DNA from: Chondrus crispus
Taxonomy: Eukaryota > Rhodophyta > Florideophyceae > Gigartinales > Gigartinaceae
Assembly (NCBI RefSeq): GCF_000350225.1
Contig: NW_005178999.1
Coordinates: forward strand, 132,256-196,255
Direction of reading: 5' to 3'
DNA length: 64,000 nucleotides
Under the pieces are notes generated by a model. It was not told the origin of the DNA. It was given only the letters and a program-made list of their open reading frames with translations, and did not search any database. Positions 33,531 to 43,552 of the stretch are shown here, piece by piece (position 1 is the stretch's first letter; every line of letters starts with the position of its first letter). Made by a program: the position numbers and the translations under genes.

Positions 33531-35873
33531 ATGAAGGTTTCAGGAAGTGAGGTTACGAGTGATACTGTGACTGAATACGTCGATCCGCGTAAAATTGTCA
33601 ATCTCTGGTACTCCAGGCCAATTCTTCCTCGAGATGAAGATATTGTCAGAGAAGGGTTTCTGCAAAATGGATACATCAGCAGTTATCTCATATCATGTCG
33701 AGTGGCTACTGTTCCTGAAATACAGCTACTCTTTGAGAGAGAGCCACATTGCTACACGCCTGAAAAGGCATCAGAAGTGGCACGAGCAGTGATAAGAGAA
33801 GAGACAGATGGACGCGCTGGAGGGTATCGCTTTTGTTATGATGGACACATCCGCAAAAGAGTAGCGGTACAGCTAATGGAGGACGGGGTTTTGATGAAGG
33901 ATTTCAAGTTGAAAGGTGAATTGGTAATGTCGATGCCAGCCCAAGATGAGATTGCGTATGGACTTTCGAGAAATGCTCTTCACTCTTTCTGTGTCCCGCT
34001 CTCTTTCCTCGCAACGCTCCTACGCTGCCACGAATACGACGTTGAACTGAATACCTGGTTGAGCCAAAGGCGGCAAAAATGTTTATCAGCGACCGAAGTT
34101 GCCCGTCGCCTGGTGTCAAGTACTGCAAGAGGGGTTCAGGATGACAAAGTTATGAGCAAACAGACTGAAACAAAGCGCCAAATCTTGGGAGTTGCTCGCA
34201 AGCTTCCCATTTCTACAGTTGACTACTTACGGGATTTCATGTGCAATGATGATGGAGGCTTGCAAGTTGCGTTCACATTGGCAAATTTGCGAGAAATTCC
34301 CAAAAGAGTGACGGCAGAGGAATATTTAATGTTGGTGAAACGATTTATCAGGTATTATCAAGATTGCTTGCCTTCTCCGAAGCCGCTTCTCCCCAAAGAT
34401 GTTTCGACACAGTTGGTGCAGTTACGCCAAGCAATTCAAGAGCTTGAAAAATTCAAAACCCTTTGTGATTACGACGAAATCCCGAATGAGATGACCACAA
34501 TTGCAGAAAGAATGACGTGTACGCAGCTGCTGGATATCCAAATGCAGGAACATGCGTTCAGCAAGCACCTTATACAACCACTTGAAACTGCTTGCAGAAA
34601 TCTGGTGCCAAATGGGACTAACCATTTGGAAATCGCCCGAAAAAGATTGCAACAAATACCTCAAGAGAACAGTGAGCACTCAGATACACATAAACATCCT
34701 GCGATTGATTCAGACACTGAACTATCATCTCCAGGTACTTCAGAGAATGGAAGCTCAAAAGACGGTGAAGAGGAGGGCTCTGCGGCCAAAGCATCCCTCT
34801 TATCGCACAGTCAATACTCAGGCGGGCCCTGTGAACGGCACAATGAGAGACCAGTTGAATCAGTTGCAGAGGCAGCGTCAGTAATTGAGGCATCTCAATT
34901 ACTACCGGTTGGGTGGAAGATTGTGCAGGCTACACTTGAGGACTTCATGACACAACACGATGAGTGGAAAATGGTGCAGGGGAAAGCCGATATGGTCATG
35001 ACTGTTCTACAAGATGATGAATCTAATGAGGACTGCCTGAAACAGGTTGTACGTCACTGCGGTATGGCGATGAAACAGAGCGGCGTGTGCTATATCGTGT
35101 GCAATTTTATTCACTTCTCGAAGCTTTTTTCAGTTGTATGTGCGGAGGGCATGGAAATGATGAAGCATCCCATGCTTTACATACAAGATCCGTCAACAAT
35201 CAAGAGAAAGACATTATCGCAGCACCCTCAAGAGTCAGGCTTCATCGCAGCAGTATTCTGGAGATCACCAGATCGCAGGCAAAAGCATCATTACTCATTT
35301 GCAAAAGGTTACAGAAGCTCAACCCTTCCGTCGTGGGTGAACTGTGTCACAAACGTACAACAATCGCGAAATCCCCTCTGCTGTGAACAAGGCAAAATCC
35401 TTAAAGTTAGAGACATTGAAAAGGATCTCAGTGTATCTATTCTCGAGCAATGGTGCAAACCTGCAGGTATCTGTTATAATCCTAGAGCAGGCTCTATGTC
35501 CATGGGTTTGGCATGTTTGGACTTAGGTATCCAATACGTCGCGTTAGAACATGACTCGGAAATTTTCAAAGCGGCAAAAAGGAGGTTAGTCGCATCTGTT
35601 CAAGACCAAGCCTTCAAGCGAAGGAAACTGGAGCGATGTACTCGGAGAGGAATAAAGGAAACCGACAACGAAAAGGAGAAAAAAGGAATGTCCTGTGGGA
35701 TTGGGGAGAAGCATTGTCGCTTTCCGGGATTGGAAACTTCGTTTTCGTGCACAGCATGCGGCGTAGGAATGCATGACCTATGTGACTGGGCCAAAATCGT
35801 GAGAAACATAAGCGTCGAGTTACGAGAAATGGTTGCGGTTTGCTCGGAGAAGTGCTTTGCATTGGGGAAATGA
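33531..35873 (+). CDS. N4/N6 DNA-methyltransferase-like protein with C-terminal Cys-rich finger, 780 aa
   Basis: The uninterrupted frame has an unrecognised N-terminal region (residues 1-390), a Ser/Glu-rich linker (about 395-425), and a region from about 460 to 690 that follows the order of beta-class N4/N6 DNA methylases. KADMVMTVLQ (about 486) takes the place of the DPPY strand, then GVCYIVCNF and AVFWRSPD, then a C-terminal block KPAGICYNPRAGSMSMGLACL-LG-QYVALEHD-EIFKAAKRRL that mirrors the usual D-P-F-x-G-S-G-T cofactor motif. Both catalytic motifs are degenerate, so methyl transfer is doubtful and DNA binding or dead-enzyme roles are possible. Residues 722-776 form a Cys/His cluster (CTACGVGMHDLC...CSEKC) like a PHD/treble-clef finger. 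It is paired head-to-head with the transposase gene. Confidence 0.72.
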   Translation: MKVSGSEVTSDTVTEYVDPRKIVNLWYSRPILPRDEDIVREGFLQNGYISSYLISCRVATVPEIQLLFEREPHCYTPEKASEVARAVIREETDGRAGGYRFCYDGHIRKRVAVQLMEDGVLMKDFKLKGELVMSMPAQDEIAYGLSRNALHSFCVPLSFLATLLRCHEYDVELNTWLSQRRQKCLSATEVARRLVSSTARGVQDDKVMSKQTETKRQILGVARKLPISTVDYLRDFMCNDDGGLQVAFTLANLREIPKRVTAEEYLMLVKRFIRYYQDCLPSPKPLLPKDVSTQLVQLRQAIQELEKFKTLCDYDEIPNEMTTIAERMTCTQLLDIQMQEHAFSKHLIQPLETACRNLVPNGTNHLEIARKRLQQIPQENSEHSDTHKHPAIDSDTELSSPGTSENGSSKDGEEEGSAAKASLLSHSQYSGGPCERHNERPVESVAEAASVIEASQLLPVGWKIVQATLEDFMTQHDEWKMVQGKADMVMTVLQDDESNEDCLKQVVRHCGMAMKQSGVCYIVCNFIHFSKLFSVVCAEGMEMMKHPMLYIQDPSTIKRKTLSQHPQESGFIAAVFWRSPDRRQKHHYSFAKGYRSSTLPSWVNCVTNVQQSRNPLCCEQGKILKVRDIEKDLSVSILEQWCKPAGICYNPRAGSMSMGLACLDLGIQYVALEHDSEIFKAAKRRLVASVQDQAFKRRKLERCTRRGIKETDNEKEKKGMSCGIGEKHCRFPGLETSFSCTACGVGMHDLCDWAKIVRNISVELREMVAVCSEKCFALGK

Positions 35874-36365
35874 GTCCATTTCTTCGAAATGGCCGTCTCT
35901 TTGGTCCTACATCTACCCTACATTACATCAAGCTGCAGTTGACAGCGGCGGTGTCATGTTTGTTGATTCGAACAAACGCCGCGTGAGAGGGTTTGTTGCT
36001 GTTCTTCGTAGCCTTCAAGATTTTCTGGAAGCCGTGGACACTTTACGCGAGACGGCATGGACAAGCTCTCTCCTAAGACCAAAAGATGGAATCCTTCATA
36101 TCGTCTTGCAACCCATTCTTCGATCTGACATAATATTGATAAAAGATACCGCGCGCGGATCGCAAGCCCTTATAAAATGACAAGGGCAACGGCGCCTTCT
36201 TCGTCTTTTCAAAAACTACCTGAGGCAGACACCGGACAATGTTGCCTTCAGTCATTCTCCGCGCAACTGAACAAGAACACAAACCACAGTTTCGCAGTTC
36301 GACATGGCGAAATCGTGCGGAACGAGACTACAAGAGTAGCGCTAAACTCCCTAGCAGAAAAATGA
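35833..36365 (+). other. small open frames downstream of the methyltransferase-like gene (copy 1)
   Basis: A frame open from 35,833 to 36,180 overlaps the end of the methyltransferase-like gene in another phase, and a second (36,177-36,365) begins at an ATG overlapping its stop (ATGA). Both frames stay open in copy 2 despite substitutions. They lack a clear start and any known family; a 3' exon or 3' UTR are equally possible. Confidence 0.3.
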
Positions 36366-36429
36366 ATAATTTGGGAGTGCAGCTACAGTGAAATGTGATA
36401 TTTTTAGCATATTTGAGTCAGAGTGCTCT

Positions 36430-37640
36430 ACCCTCATCCCAAGAGCACACTCCCCCGTGTTCACACATCATCGGCGCCCTGGATACCATTGCCCCCGCCG
36501 TGCCCCCGCTCGACCACGGGCCCGATTCCGCTGCCCTCGGCCTCCCGCTCGCCCTGTTCGGACACGGCGATCGCGTCATTCTCCAGCCGTACGCCTCACT
36601 GCCGCTCGTGGCAGAGCTCATTCCGAATCAATCTAGGAGGGCCTGCCGTATAGGCACGTCGCATAACGTGGGCTTGCAACTCTCGTCGACCGCCGCCTCG
36701 GCCGCGAAGAAGGCCGCCGCCGCGAAGACGGAGTCTCCGCTCGTGCAGACTGCCCACGCATTTTTGCAAAAGTCTAGCTCCACGCCGACGCGGCCTTCGG
36801 GGAAGCCCACGCCCAAGAAGCAGACGCCGATTCGCGGCTCGAAGAGCTCTTCTGTCCCAGTGTCGTCGACGCCGTCGCCGGGGAATGGAGACACTTGTTG
36901 TTTGTCTACGCCCGGGAAACCGTCCCCGGTTCCAAGCGCCCAGACGGCCTCCGCGGAACGGCAGAGTGCCTATTGTGGACGCACTGGTCAATTTGACGAC
37001 GGGCAAGGTGTCGGTGTCGGGGAGTATCGACCCGCTGTGTCGCATTACGTGCGTCGAGCGGTGATTCATGCGCGACTTGACTTTTTCGGCGGGCACGTCG
37101 TCGGCGTCTGTCTCGTCGTCGGGGGCGTATGTCGGGCTGGATGACTACATTCGTAGACGGTTGCGTGAGTACCTGAATTTGCCTTCTGCCATCGGTGGCG
37201 TCGGTTGAGGGGGTGCTCGGGGGACCGTTAGGCGGCGAAACTTGGAGCTCTGAAATGGTCGACGAGATGAATGTCTCACAGTTTGAGCTGTACAATAAGC
37301 AGTTTGTCAAGACGTGGATGAAGGCACAGAGGCCGGGAGCGCGACGGCTTCGAGCGGCACGGGCGAGCCGAGGACGCGCCGTTGCGACTGCAGGCTGGAA
37401 AGGGAGGCCAATTTTGGAGGGAGCGGGGGTGGGCGCGGTGTGGACGGTCGGGTCGCGAGCGGGCGTAGCGCTTGCGCGGCGGTATAGATACGGCAGCGGC
37501 GGCCGACGCGCCGGCGGCCGATGGCAAGCGCGCGGGCGACGCCAAACGGACGGGCGTCGGTGAGGTGGGCGGGCTACCCGGGCAGGAGCTGCAGCAGGCG
37601 TGGTCGAAGCGATGCGGGCGGGCGCAGTGACAAGCCCCCA
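36430..37640 (+). pseudogene. captured GC-rich host gene piece, unidentified (copy 1)
   Basis: The composition jumps to high GC at about 36,440. Plus-strand frames read as protein in pieces: FGHGDRVILQPYASLPLVAEL, then an Ala/Ser/Pro-rich low-complexity linker, then VSVSGSIDPL and GLDDYIRRRLREYLNL, with frame changes between. I do not recognise the family. Its position beside the right inverted repeat and its composition fit a host gene fragment. Confidence 0.45.
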
Positions 37641-38045
37641 GGGAGTCTCCGGGAATTAATTTTTGTGTCATAGTCATATTTTTCTTTTTGTACACTCGCT
37701 CTGCAGGCGGTCTGTGTCCAGCACGCGGCACACCAACGCGCGGCGCAGCGCAACGGGATGTGATTTTTATGTAATAAGGATATTTATTTCCATGGATCAG
37801 TATTATGACTCGGGCATACGTGCCACGCCGCGTGAGCGTGTGGCAAGTGAACAGCCTGCGCTCTCCCCAAAAACGGATCGCTCGCCATCCTCTCTTGCAC
37901 CTCCCCCAGTCGTTCTTCTCTTCCTTCTCCCGCCTTCACCCCTAGGGGCGGATTCGGGTGGTGATATTTACGCTTCCTATCCGCATCATCACTGCACGCG
38001 CCCAAATCTTATCCTTTTTCAAGTCCTGCAGTGGTCCCCGCCGCA

Positions 38046-38640
38046 ATGGAAGCTGCAGAGTTGTCCCGCGAGACGCCGTCGCCGCCTCGACCTTCTTCCT
38101 CTCTCCTCTCCCCCGAACCCCTCGATACGAAAATGGCTGATGATAGTGAGAGCAAGCTGGAGACACCCTTTGAAACACCTGCTCAAAGAAGGCGGCGTGT
38201 TCGGAACGCCGCGTTGAAGAAGGCCTCGGAAATCGTTAAAAACGAGAGGAGACCAGTGGGACCCAAAAAGCGACGATTCTGCAAAGACAAAAACTGCGTA
38301 TTGCAGGCTCTTTGCTGCTAATCTGCCCTTTACCATGGTGGAGAAGTCATTGCAGGATGCATTCGAGGCATATGGCCCTGTGGCAACTGTTATGCCATTA
38401 GATCGAGAGGGAGTTTTGAGAGACTACGCATTTGTTGAGTTTGAACGAGAACGCGATATGAAGATTGCATAGCGAGAAGCGAACCGGATGAGGTCAGGAG
38501 GCCATCGCATTCTGGTAGATGTGGAAAGGGGTCGAACTGTTAACGGTTGGCTGCCAAACAGGCTAGACGATCCGAACAATGTGTGCACGAGCAAGCGACG
38601 GAGTGAGAGGAGGGAGGCAAGGCCGAGACTAAAACATTAA
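38046..38640 (+). pseudogene. captured U1-70K piece (copy 1 right)
   Basis: Inverted duplicate of the piece at 26,282-26,876, with the same 595-base length, the same frame change before WDPKSDD and the same stop after KIA. The RRM and the ILVDVERGRTV motif are readable. Confidence 0.88.
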
Positions 38641-38697
38641 GCGACAGGCTCTGAGAAGATGCGATGTCTTCTTCCTATACAAATATTTTATGCCCCA

Positions 38698-39066
38698 TCA
38701 AGGCGAATTTACATCTACTTGTGTGAGCCTTTCCAACTAGTCACGCACTTCATCAACATGCTGTACGTAATAATTGGCTGAAGTGCTCTTCCGTTCAACT
38801 GTACATGTGTGAACACTAATATTCTTCCCGTCAGCATTGCGATATATTTATTTAAACATGTCTTCATCGGTTAGGTCGTCACCAATAGAACAAACCCAGT
38901 CCGGCGCCTCACCCTCGACATCGAAGCGTCTCAACACTTCAGCCACTGCTGCTCCTTTGTGCACCCCTCGCGGTCGAACGTAAAGGAGTTTTTGCCCCAT
39001 CAAGACCTCCATCGGACTGCCGTGTAGCACCTCCTCGACCGCTTGCCGAGCATCATGTGCTCGACT
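38698..39066 (-). pseudogene. captured trehalose-6-phosphate phosphatase piece (copy 1 right)
   Basis: Inverted duplicate of 25,856-26,224. Here the Trp before VCSIGDD is intact, so the frame is open through GDDLTDEDMFK; the Leu replaces an Arg of the left copy. The stop after DEDMFK is shared, so it predates the duplication. Confidence 0.85.
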
Positions 39067-39072
39067 GACTGC

Positions 39073-39121
39073 GAGATTGCATATAGCTGGCATCTCTGAA
39101 ATGCCAGCTATATGCAATCTC
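39073..39121. repeat. 49-base perfect hairpin in the TIR (copy 1 right)
   Basis: Same 21-base arms and 7-base loop as at 25,801-25,849, in inverted position. Confidence 0.92.
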
Positions 39122-39421
39122 TTTCTGCGACATTGCCTCCGCACTTCATGGGTCAAGATTGTCGAATCTGTAGTTCATCGACATAAAGGTAGAGGAGATT
39201 GATCTACATCATGACTCCAAGGAATTATTCACTCTTTGAAACCGTGAATTTTACAGTTTCACAAAAATTACACACTTTGCTGCAGTGCGCAAAGAATAAA
39301 TATACTTTCCCGAATTGGCGACCTGTGTATAAAGGCCATAAATAGGCTTAAATTCGGCTTAGGCAATATTCAAACGCAGTTCTTTTTAAGAAGGAAAAAT
39401 CTTTTTAATAACCAATCACTG

Positions 39422-40677
39422 TTCGTACCCCTTGCTTGGCCCAATATAGAATGGGACACACCGTAATCGGCAGACACGGAGAGCGTTAAGTATTGAATAG
39501 TCTTCCACGCTTCTTCATTGTACCGTGTTGGGTGACGATAGTAGGGCCATTTGTTTCGAACTGGTTCTCGCAGTCTGGTCTCTCGAGACCTGTGTCGCAG
39601 AAGAGCGTGGGTGCCCATACTGGGTGGAAAACACTACATAGGAAGCAGAGAACAGTTGGACGGGGTAGGATGAGTGGTCGCAAGTTGATGTGTAGGAAGA
39701 CCGCGACACTATGACCATGAACATCCGGCCATGACAATGAAAGGCCATTGTCTTCGACGAATGGCTAGGAAACACATGTTGGTAATCGTAGCCGTTTGAC
39801 ATGCAGATGGATACATGCGTTGGTCGGGGTTCCAAGCGGCAGTTCAAGAGATATGCACTCGCTCCATCTCGCGGACGCGTCGAAAAACGAGCAGAAGGAA
39901 AAAGACAGTCGCGATCTCTTTCCTCGCAGGACAAGGAGTTTGGTCCAAACCTCGCGTTAATAGTGCCCTTCGCTCTTTCAGGAAATGGTCTTGGCGCGTG
40001 TGTAAGGCCCTAAATAGTGTATCTCGGGCAAGGGTGTTGGAAGGGTCCGCTTTACTCCTCGGTTTATGTCGCCCGGTATGTGCAATGTTCGCAATAATTA
40101 TACTCTACCTCTGTCCTACATATGAGCCCGCAAAGTGCAATACCGCCACCAGCACACGTCCAGACACCGCTCTTCTGCCGAACATAGCGATGCAGGTCGT
40201 CGCATTCCCAACGGCAGGGTACAGCAGTAGAAATTGCGCGATGGAGCCGAGGAGCGGATACGCTTCGCCCCGAGAAGGTACAATATCCCGTTTTCATATC
40301 CCTAGTGATAGAATGTACGGTGTACCGTACATATCTGCAGATTCATAATTTTGGAAATGTCAATTATGTACGGTCTATCGTATCGTACATAAAGGCCGTT
40401 TTAGGAACATCTTTGAACGACTGTAACTTCTAGACCAGTGTAGCAATCGCATTTATGAGTTCGCAAGCGTCAAGCGTAGGTTCCGTAGAATCGTCCACGT
40501 GTTCATTTTTTGTTGGAAGTCAATACGGACAGAATGATGTGTCACAAAAGCTCGGTCACCATTCGAAGCACCTGAAATCTCCCTTCGAGGCAAAGTACGA
40601 CCCCCAGGAAACTCTCTAACCTTCGGAGTAGTCTCCATACTCACTTGGAGGTTCCTAAACCACCGGAACAACAGAGC
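39422..40677. other. spacer without recognised gene
   Basis: No coding region is convincing here. It contains a near-perfect 20-base palindrome (ATGTACGGT-GT-ACCGTACAT) at 40,313-40,332 and a related ATGTACG...CGTACAT pair about 50 bases further on. Confidence 0.45.
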
Positions 40678-41223
40678 ATGAACGCAGAAATCCCTCAGCC
40701 CGCCATCGCTCCCGCCACCAGCTCTAAAGCTGTGCAAGAGCAACTTGCGATTCCTTCCATCCCCCTTAGTCAGCTTATACAGACCGCAACCACTCTTGAG
40801 GAAAACGCAAGACTTTATGCAGCGCTAGATACTCCTCTAGCCGTAACGACGCCTGAGTGTGCTGCTCAAGCCCGCTCTACACGAGGAAGACGGTCTGGAA
40901 GAGGACACCCGCTGGCAAAGAGAAGAGCTGGTGGACGTACGGCCGGAAGTGGCAGAGGGGGACGAACTAGAAGAGATGGTGCTGCGCATACGGCTGGCTG
41001 GAGGATTAAATCTGTCACCGAACAGCCGGTTAAGCTCGAAAACGACTTTACAAATTCCGTTCTATCAGAACGCGCACGCCTATTCTCCCGAGCTGTTCTT
41101 GAGCGCATGAAGACGGAATTTCAAGTTCGGCAGCTACATCACGCCCGGTCGAGCTACGTTGTTTTGTTTTGTGGTGAGTTGGTTCGCAAGTACAGCCTGT
41201 GGACAACGAAAGACTTGTCATGA
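40678..41223 (+). CDS. hypothetical protein with Arg/Gly-rich segment, 181 aa
   Basis: The first ATG of a long open frame is at 40,678. The first 60 residues are Pro/Ala/Thr-rich, residues about 65-110 are strongly Arg/Gly-rich (RGRRSGRGHPLAKRRAGG), and the rest looks globular. No family was recognised. It precedes the Harbinger-like gene on the same strand and could belong to that element as a DNA-binding partner, but nothing proves it. Confidence 0.3.
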   Translation: MNAEIPQPAIAPATSSKAVQEQLAIPSIPLSQLIQTATTLEENARLYAALDTPLAVTTPECAAQARSTRGRRSGRGHPLAKRRAGGRTAGSGRGGRTRRDGAAHTAGWRIKSVTEQPVKLENDFTNSVLSERARLFSRAVLERMKTEFQVRQLHHARSSYVVLFCGELVRKYSLWTTKDLS

Positions 41224-42061
41224 CCTACTCAAGCGTTTTAACTGTAGACCGCGCATCATGTATGCATTCCTTGCTGATTTTTCTTCTCACAGTGATCTGG
41301 ATTCAGCGTTGTGAAGACCAGTGAGTTGCTCCAGAAGCTAGACTGCCCTGTACTGCCATTATCCGTAGTGCGTTATCTGTCCGCAAATATTTTAACGTTC
41401 TCCACGACAGGATGTGGATGTAGTGGTGAGAGTGTCTGATGTTCTCTAAGGGATCAGACAGTGCGGCTTTCTGAGTTTGGAATAGCAGCATACGGTATGT
41501 CTTGTATGGTTTTTATCACCTTGTTACACTTTTGCTACACTCGACGACGACCTGTACGGCACAAGGGCAACTGATAATCAAGTTAAAACAATAAGTTCAA
41601 GGAAAGCCGACAAAGAAGGGCATTGCGTTGACGCCCTTGCTGATGCCTTATTGGAGGGAGCGGAGGGAGCAGCTAGCGGCATCCCTCGAATACACCTATT
41701 CTCTGCGTAGAAACAGACCCCTTCTGCAGCTGTCGCACAGCTGCTGCCACGTTATACAAGACCCCAAAAATATTGTAATATTCCATTTACTCATCACGAT
41801 TTATTGCCACTACTGTCGCGCACGGGGGCAACTGTGCAAATTCACCGTTCACTGTAATCTTCGTAAAAGATTAACTCTCCCCGAATTGCGCGTCATGTCT
41901 TCGCAAACAGAAACGATTCTCACAATATCCATCAACTTGCCCGCCCTTTTGCCTCCTTTTGCATTCAACATCACCCTGAAACAAAACCAAGCGATACCTT
42001 ATTACATTGTCTACTAACTCATCGCCACGACCAACCCCTTTCACATTTCTCAATCACCAAT
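41224..42061. other. intergenic region before the Harbinger-like transposase
   Basis: No gene or clear repeat was seen. The start codon at 42,062 is preceded by a C/A/T-rich leader (CTCAATCACCAAT), plausible for a eukaryotic 5' UTR. Confidence 0.4.
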
Positions 42062-43365
42062 ATGCCTCCTCGTATCAACCTACCCACCACCGCAGCCGCT
42101 CTCGATCTGCTCGAAGAGCATACCGCTGCACGAAACGAAGCCTTAAATCTGTATGACGAGGCTCCCGACCTTTGCGACAGTGACGAGGATCTCGAAAGCG
42201 AATGCCCTCAAATTGACCCCTTTTTCGAAGAAGACGGAAATCAAGCCATTCACCAAATGACAAATTTCAGTCTCGTCGAGTTCAACGGGATTTGGAACCA
42301 GTTGAGGTCTCACATCTCCCAGCGCTACAACACAGGAAGAGGTTCCAAATCCCTTATCAAGCCCAAGGATCTCTTGTTCATGACCATAGCAGTGTTGAAA
42401 CACGGGGCCAAGTGGGATGTAATCGCGTATTTGTTTGGCATCAAACCGGCGACATTCGAGAAGAGGGTTTCTGATATGATAAAAACAATTTCGGACTTCT
42501 CGTTCAATCGCTTCGTCACAAACTATGCGGATCGATATACGATGGACCGCCTTATTGCCGACAAAACAGTTTTTAAACATTACAAGCTGTGCAGATACGC
42601 CACCGACGTGAAGTTTCAGCAGAGCTTTCGCCCTGGGGGTACGCTGGAAGAGGTCAAGAAATATTTCTCTGGAAAACATAAGCTATACGGTTTTAAGGTA
42701 GAAGTCTCCGTTCTTCCAAACGGACTGGCAATATGCGCAAGTTTACATCGCCCTGGCTCTATCGCCGATATTGAAATCATGAGGGACATGATGGCGTTTC
42801 ACGACGATGCTTTAGAGAAGACAGAAAGCGAAAAGGCGATCACAGATATCGGCACATTTTCCGACAGGTTTCCAAATAGCTGGGCAGTCCTTCTGGATAA
42901 ATGGTATACGGGAATGGAGGCTGATGTGAGGGCTATAATACCAAAGAAAAACCCTCGCGGCGGAGTTTTAAGCGTACCGGATCGAAAAGAGAACGAAAAA
43001 AAGCGTCGGACAGGGTGATAGTCGAGAATTTTTTTGGGCGTCAGGGAGGAGTATGGGCAGTTGTTTCGAATGAGTTTCGTTGGAAGGAGGACAGCTACGA
43101 TAGCATTTTCCGTCTCACAATAACTTTTACCAACCTACACATCAAGTGGTATCCTCTACGAGATGCCGATGGTCGTACTTATGAGCGGTATTTGAAGCGA
43201 TTGTTCGACATTGCAGACACTGCCGTCAAGAAGCGAAAGCGCACTCAAGCATCTTATCGTCAGCGACGTCAGAGAATGATGCAGCGCAGTGTTCGTGGTG
43301 AGCAGGAAGCTGAAGGAGCGGTTCTGTTCGAAGACGAGGAGGAGGAGGAGAGCGTTTCTGTGTGA
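42062..43365 (+). pseudogene. PIF/Harbinger-like DDE transposase, one frameshift
   Basis: The frame from 42,062 to 43,018 encodes an acidic N-terminus, a helical DNA-binding-like segment and the start of a DDE_Tnp_4-type domain: ATDVKFQQSFRP with the first Asp, a FSGKHKLYGFKVEV strand, and GSIADIEIM with the second Asp. The expected R-x-x-VENFFGR motif with the third acidic residue lies in a different frame (from about 43,003), so one base was gained or lost in the A7 run near 42,995. The remainder runs to 43,365 and ends in an acidic tail. The family cuts and pastes DNA with short target duplications. Confidence 0.75.
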
Positions 43366-43552
43366 GTAAAAATGCAGAGAGTCTAGGTTCATCTGCGAAA
43401 ATAGTGGTACTTGTTAAGGGAGAGCTGCAGTCTGACCACGTGTTGTGTAATTGCCGGGTTGGGCGGAGTGATTTAGTAAAATGAGAAAATACCTGATCTT
43501 CCGGGTTTTTGCCATTACCTCCGACGCAAGCCGCAACTGATCCGCATACCTA
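43366..43552. other. short gap between the two transposon genes
   Basis: Nothing recognised in these 187 bases. Confidence 0.4.

Larger units (their letters stand above)
25501..39421. mobile_element. gene-capturing DNA transposon, copy 1 (looks whole)
   Basis: The element begins CAGTGATTGGTTATTAAAAA and ends with its reverse complement. Inverted repeats of about 1.73 kb enclose, from left to right, a membrane-protein piece (+), a SKI8-like piece (-), a formin piece (-), a transposase gene (-), a methyltransferase-like gene (+), and an unidentified GC-rich piece (+). Both core genes are uninterrupted here. No clear target duplication is seen: the inverted match runs on for four bases (CGAA/TTCG) outside CAGTG. 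If the true ends are AACAGTG...CACTGTT, a 2-bp CG duplication is possible. The family is not one of the standard superfamilies that I can name with confidence. Confidence 0.88.
37695..39421 (-). repeat. right terminal inverted repeat, copy 1
   Basis: About 1,727 bases are the reverse complement of the left repeat, from the GC-rich inner edge (CTCGCTCTGCAGGCGG) to the outer end CCAATCACTG. Confidence 0.9.

Noticed and set aside
25501-39421. Polinton/Maverick or other virus-like element
   Set aside because: No capsid, packaging ATPase, protein-primed polymerase or retroviral-type integrase was seen. The large inverted repeats alone are not enough.
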